A stretch of 64,000 bases of DNA from an uncultured Clostridia bacterium (lineage in GTDB: Bacteria; Bacillota; Clostridia; Christensenellales; Borkfalkiaceae): NCBI GenBank assembly GCA_934254825.1, contig CAKQMB010000003.1:1-64000 (forward strand). The letters are read 5' to 3'. The notes under the pieces were generated by a model, which worked only from the letters and a program-made list of their open reading frames with translations, did no database searches and was not told the origin of the DNA. Below are positions 15,040 through 23,559 of this stretch, one piece after another. Each line of letters begins with the position of its first letter. The first letter of the stretch is position 1. Position numbers and translations under genes: made by a program.

Positions 15040-16164
15040 TCAACTTCTTGTCCAATCTGATTTGTAAAGTTCTGCCGATTCGTTGTATGTTGTTTCAGTC
15101 TGGCCGCTGCCATACCCTGTGCCTGTATATTTTGTATCTAATCTTAAAGTTACTTTCGTGGTTAATGCTTGCAGAGCAGTTGCATCGCTTAACGAATAGC
15201 TATATGTGTATATATAAGAACCGCTGTAATTATTTGAACCGTCAAGAGATTGTAAAGTCCTGTCGTAAGAGAGTTTTATGCTTTGCACAAGTTTCCAACC
15301 CGTTTTTTGTCCCAAATTTACTGTTGTCAGTCCGCTTGCGTAAAAAGAATACTTTCCGATAAAATTGACTGTTGACGGAATAACGACAGAATTCAAAGAC
15401 GAACAGCCGTTAAAGGCATATTGTTCTATTCTTTCAAGTTTTGACGGTAAAGTAATGGCGTTTAAGCCTGTGCAATTCTCAAATGCGTTATTTCCTATTG
15501 ATGTAATACTATCGGGAAGATTTATCGATTGTAATGAGACGAGATTTGCAAATCCACCGCCTAATATCCGGGTAACGGCAACGCCGTCATGTGAGGAGGG
15601 AATATTTATAACCGCTTCGTATTTTGCCATTCCGCCTGCCATTACACCGTATGTGCCGTCAGCTAATTTACTATATACTAAAACGACTTTTTCGTTTGGA
15701 TCTGTTATAATATTGCTTAAATCGAGAATTTCGGAAGTCCCGTCGGTGTAGTATATAACGAGAGAAGTTCCGTTTATCTCTGTTTTCAATATTCCTTTTC
15801 CGGCTTCTCCTTTATCACCTTTATCGCCCTTGTCGCCTTTGTCTCCCTTTTCGCCGGTTAAACCTTTGTCGCCTTTATCTCCTTTATCGCCTTTAATTCC
15901 CGTGGTTCCCTGATCACCTTTATCGCCCTTGTCTCCTTTATCTCCCTTTTCGCCCTTGATAGTCGAAAGCCATTCGTCGTAAGATAAAGGTTCGCCGCCC
16001 TGATCTTTTATTGTTTCGACATAGGAATTATATATCGACGAGATTTCCGAAGCGGAGTTTTCCCAATTGCTATAATCGTTATCAAAAAGATCGCATGCGG
16101 AAAAACTGAGCATAAGACATAAAATAAGTATTGCGGATACAAATAACATTCTTAATTTTTTCAT
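15040..16164 (-). CDS. Lipoprotein with collagen-like repeats and BspA-type leucine-rich repeats
   Basis: A 374-aa protein with a lipoprotein signal peptide (lipobox SFSAC, Cys 24), so surface anchored. After an acidic spacer it has 18 uninterrupted Gly-X-Y triplets, mostly GDK with GEK, GIK and GEA variants (about residues 70-124), which should form a collagen-like triple helix. The next region reads like a BspA/LRR_5 leucine-rich repeat domain: FANLVSLQSINLPDSITSIG, AFENCTGLNAITLPSKLERI, AFNGCSSLNSVVIPSTVNFI. The C-terminal 80 residues are Ser/Thr/Tyr-rich and of unknown fold. The start follows AGAGGTT. A role in adhesion or surface architecture is inferred. Confidence 0.85.
   Translation of the reverse strand: MKKLRMLFVSAILILCLMLSFSACDLFDNDYSNWENSASEISSIYNSYVETIKDQGGEPLSYDEWLSTIKGEKGDKGDKGDKGDQGTTGIKGDKGDKGDKGLTGEKGDKGDKGDKGDKGEAGKGILKTEINGTSLVIYYTDGTSEILDLSNIITDPNEKVVLVYSKLADGTYGVMAGGMAKYEAVINIPSSHDGVAVTRILGGGFANLVSLQSINLPDSITSIGNNAFENCTGLNAITLPSKLERIEQYAFNGCSSLNSVVIPSTVNFIGKYSFYASGLTTVNLGQKTGWKLVQSIKLSYDRTLQSLDGSNNYSGSYIYTYSYSLSDATALQALTTKVTLRLDTKYTGTGYGSGQTETTYNESAELYKSDWTRS
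15793..15954 (-). repeat. Tandem 9-bp repeat encoding collagen-like Gly-X-Y triplets
   Basis: Eighteen tandem 9-bp units encode Gly-X-Y, most often Gly-Asp-Lys (plus-strand reading tttatcgcc with synonymous variants). Synonymous divergence between units indicates selection on the protein. Slippage here could change helix length between strains. Confidence 0.85.
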
Positions 16165-16302
16165 ATTTTGTAACCTCTTTTTTGTTTTCCGATAATATTA
16201 TATCACCGTAAGGCGTACATGTCAAATACTTAAAATAGCGGTATCTCGTTGTCATTATCAACTTACTTGTATTTTTTATTCTTGTTTACACAAAGTAAGA
16301 TT

Positions 16303-17310
16303 ATGAAGTCGACTATTTTTTTTAAAAATAAACCGTCGATAATCGCAACGTCGACGGTTGCCGGTCCGAAGGAAGCAGAGGGCGAACTCGGAAAATTTAT
16401 CGAAAACGTTTCTTACGACGACACTTTCGGCGAAGAAACCTACGAAAAAGCCGAATGTAAAACAATAACTCTCGCCATCGAAAACGCGATGAAAAACGCA
16501 AAACTCGGCGAAAACGATATAAACGCTATCATTTCGGGAGATTTACTCAATCAGATAATTTCTTCGAGCTTTTCGGCGCGGAAATTCGACGTTCCGTATC
16601 TCGGTGTTTATAATGCCTGTTCGACAATGACAGAAGCTCTCGCCATAGGCTCGTCACTCGTAGACGGCGGATATTTTACAAACGTTATTGCCGCTACGGG
16701 GAGTCATTTCGCCACGGCGGAGAGGCAGTATCGTTATCCGCTCGAACTCGGAGCCGTGAGACCTCCTCAGGCTCAGTGGACGGTTACGGGCGCGGGCGCG
16801 ACCGTGATTTCCGCAACGGGGAGAAATAACGATTATTTCCCGAAAATAACGTCCGCAACATTCGGAAAAGTCGTCGATTACGGGGTTACGGACGCAAACA
16901 ATATGGGAGCGGCAATGGCTCCCGCGGCGGCTAATACTATCGTAACTCATTTTAAAGAAACGGGTAAAGATCCCGACTATTACGATCTTGTTTTAACGGG
17001 CGATCTCGGAGCGCTGGGGTCAAGGCTCTGTAAGAAACTTTGCTTTGAAAAATGTTTCGATATAGATAAAAATCACGTCGACTGCGGCGAGCTTATTTAC
17101 AATATCGACGAAGAGGAGTTTCAGGGCGGAAGCGGAGCGGGGTGCAGTGCGGTCGTCTTTAACTCGTATATTTATCGAAAAATGCTTAAAAGACAAATAA
17201 AACGGATTTTATTTGTCGCTACGGGCGCGCTTTTGTCAACGTTATCGACTCAGCAAGGCGAATCGATACCCGCGATAGCTCACGCGGTAAGCGTGGAAAC
17301 AGAGGATTGA
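16303..17310 (+). CDS. spoVAD: Stage V sporulation protein AD
   Basis: A 335-aa thiolase-fold protein from MKSTIFFKNKPSIIATSTVA (start 16303). It tracks SpoVAD throughout: AGPKEAEGELG, ISGDLLNQIISSSF, YNACSTMTEALAIGSSLVDG, ATGSHFATAERQYRYP, DANNMGAAMAPAAANTI, QGGSGAGCSAVVFNSY and FVATGALLSTLSTQQGESIP. SpoVAD binds dipicolinic acid and with the other SpoVA proteins moves it into the developing spore. The ribosome-binding site is poor and no sigma-specific promoter was identified. It is followed 4 bp later by spoVAE. The usual upstream partner spoVAC is absent here. Confidence 0.95.
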   Translation: MKSTIFFKNKPSIIATSTVAGPKEAEGELGKFIENVSYDDTFGEETYEKAECKTITLAIENAMKNAKLGENDINAIISGDLLNQIISSSFSARKFDVPYLGVYNACSTMTEALAIGSSLVDGGYFTNVIAATGSHFATAERQYRYPLELGAVRPPQAQWTVTGAGATVISATGRNNDYFPKITSATFGKVVDYGVTDANNMGAAMAPAAANTIVTHFKETGKDPDYYDLVLTGDLGALGSRLCKKLCFEKCFDIDKNHVDCGELIYNIDEEEFQGGSGAGCSAVVFNSYIYRKMLKRQIKRILFVATGALLSTLSTQQGESIPAIAHAVSVETED

Positions 17311-17313
17311 AAT

Positions 17314-17685
17314 ATGGTTGATATGCTTTTTATGTATCTGAAAGCTTTTGTCGTAGGAGGACTCATATGCACGATTGCGCAACTTCTGATAAATTACACT
17401 AAGATTACTTCGGGCAAAATTCTCGTGTATTTTATGCTTTCGGGGCTTGTTTTGCAAGCTTTCGGACTTTACCAGTACATTGTCGATTTTGCGGGTGCGG
17501 GAGCTACCGTGCCGATAAGCGGTTTCGGCTACCTTCTTGCAAACGGAGCGATAAAGGGTGCTAAGAACGGGCTTTTCGGAGCTTTTACGGGCGGACTTTC
17601 CGCCGCTTCCGCAGGAGTTACCGCGGCTGTCGTTTTCGGATATTTCATCGCGCTTATTTTTAAGGCAAGATCGAAGAAAAATTAG
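17314..17685 (+). CDS. spoVAE: Stage V sporulation protein AE
   Basis: A 123-aa integral membrane protein with about four hydrophobic segments (LKAFVVGGLICTIAQLLINY, ILVYFMLSGLVLQAFGLYQY, and two near the C-terminus). The Gly-rich GFGYLLANGAIKGAKNGLFG and FTGGLSAASAGVTAAVVFGY segments are characteristic of SpoVAEb. It is a membrane component of the dipicolinate channel in the forespore inner membrane, co-transcribed with spoVAD. Confidence 0.92.
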   Translation: MVDMLFMYLKAFVVGGLICTIAQLLINYTKITSGKILVYFMLSGLVLQAFGLYQYIVDFAGAGATVPISGFGYLLANGAIKGAKNGLFGAFTGGLSAASAGVTAAVVFGYFIALIFKARSKKN

Positions 17686-17713
17686 TCAATTTAAGAATTT
17701 GTTTTCATATAAT
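17685..17713 (+). promoter_or_regulatory. SigmaE-like promoter of yunB
   Basis: GTCAATTT (17685-17692), 14 bp, CATATAAT (17706-17713) resembles the sigmaE mother-cell pattern. The ATG of yunB is only 6 nt after the -10, with no ribosome-binding site, which fits a leaderless transcript. Confidence 0.45.
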
Positions 17714-17718
17714 TTAAT

Positions 17719-18360
17719 ATGAAACGAAAAAAGAAAAAACTTTTCAGATTTCTGATTTTTCTGATGATTTTTATAATCATATTCCTGTCGGTCTATTTTT
17801 CATCCGATAAAATCGTAGTGGGGTACGCCGAAAAAAAGTTTACTTCGCTTATTTCTTCGGCGTCCTATCATGCGATCGATTTTCTCGTGAGCGAAAAATA
17901 TAAATACGGCGATCTTGTTGAAGTCAAAACCGACAATTCCGGAAACGTCAGTATGGTTATAACGGACAGTCTCGAAGTGAACAAACTTGCCACAACCACT
18001 GCAAACAACGCTTATGATTTTTTGTCGAAAGAAATAACGGGCGGCGTGGAAGTTCCGATCGGTGCGTTTACGGGTATAAGGCTTCTAAGCGGTTTCGGAA
18101 AAAAAGTCAAAATGAAAGTCATTTCGGTCGCTTCCGTAAAATGCGAATTTATTTCCGATTTTGCGGAGGCGGGAATAAATCAGACAAGACACTCACTGTA
18201 CATAAACATACATTGCGTGGTGAATATCGTAACGAAAACGAAAAAAGTTACGGCTCAGGATAAAATAACCGTACTTATTTTCGATAATCTTATAGTCGGA
18301 AAAGTGCCGCAGGTTATGATTACGCCTATGACGATAGGAAAAGGCGAGGCGGAAATGTAA
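17719..18360 (+). CDS. yunB: Sporulation protein YunB
   Basis: A 213-aa protein with a basic start and one N-terminal membrane anchor (FLIFLMIFIIIFLSVYFSSD), the rest facing outward. The YunB pattern is visible: YAEKKFTSLISSASYHAIDF, VKTDNSGNVSMVITDSLEVN, EVPIGAFTGIRLLSGFGKKV and AGINQTRHSLYINIHCVVNI. In Bacillus yunB is a mother-cell sporulation gene whose loss impairs spore formation; the mechanism is unclear. It lies 33 bp after spoVAE but seems to have its own promoter. Confidence 0.9.
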   Translation: MKRKKKKLFRFLIFLMIFIIIFLSVYFSSDKIVVGYAEKKFTSLISSASYHAIDFLVSEKYKYGDLVEVKTDNSGNVSMVITDSLEVNKLATTTANNAYDFLSKEITGGVEVPIGAFTGIRLLSGFGKKVKMKVISVASVKCEFISDFAEAGINQTRHSLYINIHCVVNIVTKTKKVTAQDKITVLIFDNLIVGKVPQVMITPMTIGKGEAEM

Positions 18361-18370
18361 AAAAGTTTTA

Positions 18371-18397
18371 AAAACGGGAGTTTTTCTCCCGTTTTTT
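18371..18397 (+). terminator. Terminator after yunB
   Basis: Stem AAAACGGGAG / CTCCCGTTTT (18371-18380 with 18386-18395), a T-rich loop and a T6 tail. Confidence 0.9.
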
Positions 18398-18398
18398 G

Positions 18399-18427
18399 TT
18401 TCCAAATCGATGATAATCTGTTAAAAT
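18399..18427 (+). promoter_or_regulatory. Promoter of the U32 peptidase-mutS2 operon (leaderless)
   Basis: TTTCCA (18399-18404), 17 bp, TAAAAT (18422-18427). The ATG begins exactly 7 nt after the -10, where transcription should start, and no ribosome-binding site is present. Confidence 0.55.
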
Positions 18428-18433
18428 ATACTT

Positions 18434-20602
18434 ATGATTGAATTGCTTGCCCCCGCAGGGAACGAAGAATGTTTCTTTGCGGCTGTAAATAACGGCGCGG
18501 ACGCCGTATATCTCGGTCTGAGTTCTTTTTCGGCACGGAAAAACGCCGCGAATTTCAACGAGGAAAATATAAGTTATTTCGTATCTTATGCTCACGCCGT
18601 CGGCGTTAAGGTTTACGTCGCGTTAAATACGATAGTTAAAGACCCGGAATTATCCGATTTTATAAAAACCGCCGGCATAGCTTTATCTGCGGGAGCGGAC
18701 GCGCTGATTATCCAGGATATTTTTCTTGGCAAACTTCTTAAAGAGATTTATCCCGATTGCGTTATACATTTAAGCACGCAAGCGGGGGTGAACAATGTCG
18801 GTGGAGCGGAACTCGCAAAAGAATACGGGTTTTCCCGCGTGATACTCGCCCGCGAAACGGAAATTCACGAAATAAAGAAAATCGCCGAGGAAATCGAAAC
18901 AGAAATATTCGTTCACGGCGCGCTTTGCAGTTCCTTTTCGGGGCATTGCTATTTAAGCTCGTTTATAGGCGGGAACAGCGGTAACAGGGGACTTTGCAAA
19001 CAGCCTTGCAGAAAGAAATATGCGATCGAAACAAAGTCGGGCGGTGGAGAATATTCTTTCTCGCTTGCAGACCTTAATCTCGAAAACGAGATCGGCGAGA
19101 TAATTTCGGCGGGTGTTTCGAGCGTAAAAATCGAAGGAAGAATGCGAACGAAAGAGTACGTTGCCGCGGCAGTCAGGCTTTACAGAAATGCAATAGATAA
19201 AAATGCGGTTGATTTGTCGGAGATCAAACGAACTTACAACAGGGGAGATTATACGAAAGGCTACGTTTTCGGTGTCGACAAAAACATAGTTTCCGATAAA
19301 ATTCAGAACCATTGCGGGGAGTTTTTCGGGAAAGTAAAAAAGGTTTACAATGATAAAATCATCGTTGACGGCGAAAAACTTCCGAACGTCGGCGACGGGT
19401 TTAAAATTTTAAGGAACGGCTTCGAGACGGGCAATGCCGTATGCCTTACAAAGGGCAGAGAACTTGCTTTTAAAGGCGAAGCAAAAATCGGCGACAACGT
19501 TATGATAACGAGAGACACTTCGCTGTCCGAGGTTCTCGATAACGTTCCCGAAAAACGAAAAAAAATCAGAGTCGAAGCGTATTTTGCGGAGGGCGAGAAA
19601 CCGAGACTTGTCGCAAACGGAATTATCGTAGAAGACGACAACGTTTTAGAAGAGGCGAAAACAAGCCCCTTGACAAAAGAGCAGATAGAGGACAATTTAC
19701 ACAAAACCGACAAATATCCCTTTGAAATCGAGACTTGCGTAAATGTGAAAGGAAATCCGTTTATTGTGAAATCAAGGTTGAACAAAATGCGTTCCGAACT
19801 TTATCAAAGGGTATTTTCGCAAGACGTAAAACCTTTAAAAATAAACGATATTTCCTTTGATTTTTCGACACATTACACTCCGAGTTACAAAGGCGTTGTT
19901 TTTTCGGGTAACTTTGTGAACACTCCCGAAAACTTCGCTTTCGTTTTAAGACCCGTTTCTTACGACGACGCGGAAAGCATAAAGAATATACTCGGAAAAA
20001 TCAAAGCGGACAAGTTCCTTTTCGTTCCGTCTTTTCTTCCCGAAAAGGACGAAAAGAGAATAAAAGATATGTTAAGCTTGTTTGACGGTATTTATGCCGA
20101 CGGGCTTTCGGGACTCGCCGTTTGGAAAAATTCCGGCAAAAAAATAATTGTCGGGAGCGGCTTGAACGCTTTTAATTCCGTTGATTTTTATTATCTTAAT
20201 AAGCTCGGCATAACCGATATCGTGTATTCCAAAGAGCTTAGCAAGAAAGAAGCCGATACGATAAAATCCGAGGGGTATCTTTTCACGTTCGGAAAAGTTA
20301 AACTTGCGGAGTTTTTGTATTGCCCGTTCAAACGGGAATGTTCGAAATGCAAAAGAGAAAACAGCTTTTCCGTTACGGACGAAACGGGACATAAATTCGT
20401 CCTTTCAAGATACAAAATCAATGGCAGATGCCGTTTCGAGCTTTTAAACGGCGATATTGTAAAATATTCAAAAAACGATTATAATTTCTATAATTTTACA
20501 GGGTTTTCCGAAAGTGAAATCAATGCCGTTTTAAGCGGAGAGGGGTTGTCCGACGGCAAATACCGATTTACAAACGGAAATCTTAAAAGAGGTATATTAT
20601 GA
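18434..20602 (+). CDS. Peptidase U32 family protein (RlhA/YrrO-like, with DUF3656-type C-terminus)
   Basis: A 722-aa protein. The N-terminal 300 residues are the U32 barrel: MIELLAPAGNEECFFAAVNN, ADAVYLGLSSFSARKNAANF, HLSTQAGVNN, and the signature EIFVHGALCSSFSGHCYLSS with conserved Cys residues continuing in NSGNRGLCKQPCRKKY. The remainder matches the long form with a C-terminal accessory domain and a late Cys cluster (CPFKRECSKCKREN). Relatives include RlhA, which hydroxylates 23S rRNA C2501, and TrhP for tRNA hydroxylation; proteolysis is doubtful. Which RNA this one acts on is not deducible. It overlaps mutS2 by 4 nt. Confidence 0.88.
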   Translation: MIELLAPAGNEECFFAAVNNGADAVYLGLSSFSARKNAANFNEENISYFVSYAHAVGVKVYVALNTIVKDPELSDFIKTAGIALSAGADALIIQDIFLGKLLKEIYPDCVIHLSTQAGVNNVGGAELAKEYGFSRVILARETEIHEIKKIAEEIETEIFVHGALCSSFSGHCYLSSFIGGNSGNRGLCKQPCRKKYAIETKSGGGEYSFSLADLNLENEIGEIISAGVSSVKIEGRMRTKEYVAAAVRLYRNAIDKNAVDLSEIKRTYNRGDYTKGYVFGVDKNIVSDKIQNHCGEFFGKVKKVYNDKIIVDGEKLPNVGDGFKILRNGFETGNAVCLTKGRELAFKGEAKIGDNVMITRDTSLSEVLDNVPEKRKKIRVEAYFAEGEKPRLVANGIIVEDDNVLEEAKTSPLTKEQIEDNLHKTDKYPFEIETCVNVKGNPFIVKSRLNKMRSELYQRVFSQDVKPLKINDISFDFSTHYTPSYKGVVFSGNFVNTPENFAFVLRPVSYDDAESIKNILGKIKADKFLFVPSFLPEKDEKRIKDMLSLFDGIYADGLSGLAVWKNSGKKIIVGSGLNAFNSVDFYYLNKLGITDIVYSKELSKKEADTIKSEGYLFTFGKVKLAEFLYCPFKRECSKCKRENSFSVTDETGHKFVLSRYKINGRCRFELLNGDIVKYSKNDYNFYNFTGFSESEINAVLSGEGLSDGKYRFTNGNLKRGIL

Positions 20603-22953
20603 TAACCGAAAGAGTTATAAAGGCGTTGGAATTCGACAAGGTTTTAAAAATCGCGTCCGAATACTGCGTTCTTTATCGTACGAAACAAGATATGCTCGGG
20701 TTTGTCCCGTGCGGCGATTATTCGGAGTCCAAACTTCTGCTCGATAAAACCGCGGAGGCTTACAATCTCCTTTTCGATAACGGGGCAAGTTCGATCGAAT
20801 TTTACGACGATTTAGGCGACGAACTCGAAAGAGTGAAAAAGGGATCGACGCTTTCCATGGGCGAACTTTTAAAGGTTGCGAGACTTTTAAAAAGCGGCAG
20901 AATACTTTACACTTCGGTCGGCGAGTCAAAAACCGACGCTCCGTATATCAAACAGGAAGTCTCGGGTATTTATGCGGATTTATATCTCGAAAACGAGATT
21001 CGCGAAAAAATACTCAGCGAAGACACGATGAGCGATAACGCTTCCGAAAGACTTTCGTCGCTCAGAAAGAGCATTAAAAGATTAAACGAACAAATAAGGG
21101 AAAAGCTTCTTTCGTTCATAAGAAACGGAAACAATAAATATTTGCAGGAAAATATCATAACCATGCGCGGCGACAGATACGTTCTGCCCGTAAAGAGCGA
21201 GTACAGAGGACAGATCGGCGGATTTATTCACGATCAGTCGTCTACGGGTTCGACGGTATTTATCGAGCCGACAGCCGTTCTCGAACTTAACAACGCTTTA
21301 AAAACCGCAAATCTCGAAGAACAGCTCGAAGTCGAAAGAATTCTTTCCGAACTCTCGCAAAAAGTCGGTATGATCGCGGGGCGGCTCGAAACGAATATCG
21401 AAATAATAACCGACGTGGACGGATTTTACGCGAGGGCGATTTACGCATATAAAACAAAGTCTCACAGACCTAAATTCAATCGCGTCGGAAAAATGATTAT
21501 AAAAAACGGCAGACACCCTTTGATTGACCCGAAAAAAGTCGTTCCGCTCAATCTTTCGTTCGGAGAAAAGTATAATTATCTTCTCATAACGGGACCGAAT
21601 ACGGGCGGAAAGACCGTTACGCTCAAACTTACGGGGCTTTTTGCCTTAATGACGATGAGCGGATTTTTCGTTACCGCATCGGAAGGAACCGAAATCTCCT
21701 ATTTCGATAAAGTTTTCTGCGACGTCGGAGACGAGCAAAGTATCGAACAAAATCTTTCCACTTTTTCTTCGCATATCAGAAATATTATCGAAATAACGAG
21801 CAATGTCGACGACAAATCGCTTGTTTTAATCGACGAAATCGGCGCGGGAACCGATCCCGAAGAGGGAAGCGCGATCGCGCGCGCGGTCATAGAAAAACTT
21901 CTCGATAAGGGAAGTTTCGGAATTGTTACCACGCATTATTCGGCATTGAAAGAGTATGCTTACACCGACGAAAGAATTCTTAACGCATCTATGGAGTTCG
22001 ATCCCGAAACATTTGCGCCGCTTTATAAAATCAACTTGGGAATTCCCGGTTCTTCCAACGCGATAGAAATTTCTTCGATGCTCGGACTCGACAAGGGGAT
22101 CATCGAAAGAGCGTTTTCTCTTTTAAAAGGCGAAAAAGTCTCTTTTGAAAATGTTCTGAAAGAAGCCGAAAAATCGCGCAGAGAAGCAGAGGATATCAAA
22201 GACGAACTTGCTAAAATCAAAGAAACGGAAAGCTTGAAGCTTAAAGAAATCGAGACGGAAAGGGATAAACTTAACCTGGAAAAAGAAAAGTTTTATCAGA
22301 AAGCGAAATCGGAAAGCAGACGAATAGTAAACGAAAAACTCGAAGAAGCAGACGAGATTATCGACGAAATAAAAGTTCTTTTCGATAAAGCCGAACTTGA
22401 CAGCGGAGATCTCATAAAAGCGAGAACGCTCAGAAACAAACTCGAAGACAAAAAGTATTCTCTTGAAGACGTCGAAGAAAAAATAGTAAATTACGCTCCC
22501 GTGGATCCCGAAAAATTAAAGCCGGGAGATAAAGTTTATCATAAACCTACCGAATCGCTTTGCGAAGTAAGTTCGGTTTCCGCGAAGAAAAAGGAATGCG
22601 AAGTATTTATGGGTTCGGTTCGTTTCAAAGCAAAAATATCTGATCTGTTCTTTGTTTCGCATAAAACCGTTCCTAAAACTTCCGTGGCGTTAAAACGCGA
22701 AGCGGTGAGACCGATAACCGAAATAAACGTTATCGGCGAAAGTGTTATGGAAGCGTTGCCGGAAATAGAGCAGTTTATCGATCAGGCGGTCGTGAACAAT
22801 CTCGAAGAAGTTAAAATAATCCACGGCAAGGGACTGAAAATTCTTTCCACCGCAATTCACGACGCATTAAAACGTAATAAAAACGTCGAAAGTTATCGTT
22901 TCGGGAAATACGGCGAGGGCGAAAGAGGCGTTACATTTGTCAAACTCAAATAA
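20599..22953 (+). CDS. mutS2: Endonuclease MutS2
   Basis: A 784-aa MutS2. It lacks the mismatch-binding domains of MutS and has the core helical region, then the ABC-type ATPase with Walker A ITGPNTGGKTVTLKLTG, Walker B region SLVLIDEIGAGTDPEEGSAI and TTHYSALKEYA. A long charged coiled coil (about residues 510-640) is followed by the KOW-like linker and a C-terminal Smr domain (INVIGESVMEALPEIEQFID ... IIHGKGLKILSTAIHDAL). MutS2 acts on branched DNA or on collided ribosomes, depending on species. It starts inside the end of the U32 gene (ATGA). Confidence 0.95.
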   Translation: MITERVIKALEFDKVLKIASEYCVLYRTKQDMLGFVPCGDYSESKLLLDKTAEAYNLLFDNGASSIEFYDDLGDELERVKKGSTLSMGELLKVARLLKSGRILYTSVGESKTDAPYIKQEVSGIYADLYLENEIREKILSEDTMSDNASERLSSLRKSIKRLNEQIREKLLSFIRNGNNKYLQENIITMRGDRYVLPVKSEYRGQIGGFIHDQSSTGSTVFIEPTAVLELNNALKTANLEEQLEVERILSELSQKVGMIAGRLETNIEIITDVDGFYARAIYAYKTKSHRPKFNRVGKMIIKNGRHPLIDPKKVVPLNLSFGEKYNYLLITGPNTGGKTVTLKLTGLFALMTMSGFFVTASEGTEISYFDKVFCDVGDEQSIEQNLSTFSSHIRNIIEITSNVDDKSLVLIDEIGAGTDPEEGSAIARAVIEKLLDKGSFGIVTTHYSALKEYAYTDERILNASMEFDPETFAPLYKINLGIPGSSNAIEISSMLGLDKGIIERAFSLLKGEKVSFENVLKEAEKSRREAEDIKDELAKIKETESLKLKEIETERDKLNLEKEKFYQKAKSESRRIVNEKLEEADEIIDEIKVLFDKAELDSGDLIKARTLRNKLEDKKYSLEDVEEKIVNYAPVDPEKLKPGDKVYHKPTESLCEVSSVSAKKKECEVFMGSVRFKAKISDLFFVSHKTVPKTSVALKREAVRPITEINVIGESVMEALPEIEQFIDQAVVNNLEEVKIIHGKGLKILSTAIHDALKRNKNVESYRFGKYGEGERGVTFVKLK

Positions 22954-22982
22954 TTGCTTTTTTTAAGCGTTAGTGATATAAT
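22954..22982 (+). promoter_or_regulatory. SigmaA-type promoter of the membrane protein-cysteine desulfurase-thiI operon
   Basis: TTGCTT (22954-22959), 17 bp, TATAAT (22977-22982); an ordinary leader with TTGGAGA follows before the ATG at 23014. Confidence 0.7.
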
Positions 22983-23013
22983 ACGGCTTGACGAACAGTA
23001 AATTGGAGAATTT

Positions 23014-23559
23014 ATGAAAGAAATATTATATGAAGAATCCGCAAACCCGGTAAACGTCAGATTTCAGAAGGTAATATATATAATTTATACCGTTCTCGTT
23101 TGGGTTTTCGGCGTGTTCGATGTTCTTACTTTGTTGTTTTATCCGACGGAGTACTGGCTCGGAATGATTGTGTCGCTTGTTTTCTGTACGGGTTCCGCCG
23201 TCGGTTTCTGGTTTTTACGCAGAAAGATTTATTATTGCGTAGACCTTGTTTTCGTAACGGGTCAGACGAGAATAATTAAAGTTTTACATTATAAAGTAAG
23301 AAGAAAAATACTTGTTTACGATTATAACGACGTTATTCAGGTCGGTAAGATTGGCAGCGAGTCTTTCGAAAAACTTTATGCGATGCCGAAACTCAAAAAG
23401 ATTTACGGAACGCCTAACAAGTATATTTCCGAAGGATACTATGTCTATCTTGCGCAAGACGGCGTAAATTATCTCGTTATGCTCGAATGTAAAGAAGATT
23501 ACCTTATCAACCTCGTTAATTTTACGGGCAGAAAAGTTATCGAAAAGGACTATAAATAA
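23014..23559 (+). CDS. Hypothetical membrane protein with two N-terminal TM segments
   Basis: A 181-aa protein. Residues about 20-65 hold two transmembrane helices (VIYIIYTVLVWVFGVFDVLT and LGMIVSLVFCTGSAVGFWFL). The soluble C-terminal part resembles a small PH-like domain (CVDLVFVTGQTRIIKVLHYK ... YYVYLAQDGVNYLVMLECKE), but no family is named. The start follows TTGGAGA. Its stop shares a base with the start of the cysteine desulfurase, so it is co-translated with thiolation genes; that link could be functional or incidental. Confidence 0.75.
   Translation: MKEILYEESANPVNVRFQKVIYIIYTVLVWVFGVFDVLTLLFYPTEYWLGMIVSLVFCTGSAVGFWFLRRKIYYCVDLVFVTGQTRIIKVLHYKVRRKILVYDYNDVIQVGKIGSESFEKLYAMPKLKKIYGTPNKYISEGYYVYLAQDGVNYLVMLECKEDYLINLVNFTGRKVIEKDYK

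Noticed and set aside
15793..15954. Possible CRISPR array because of short tandem repeats
   Set aside because: Units are 9 bp with no spacers and encode Gly-X-Y triplets in frame.
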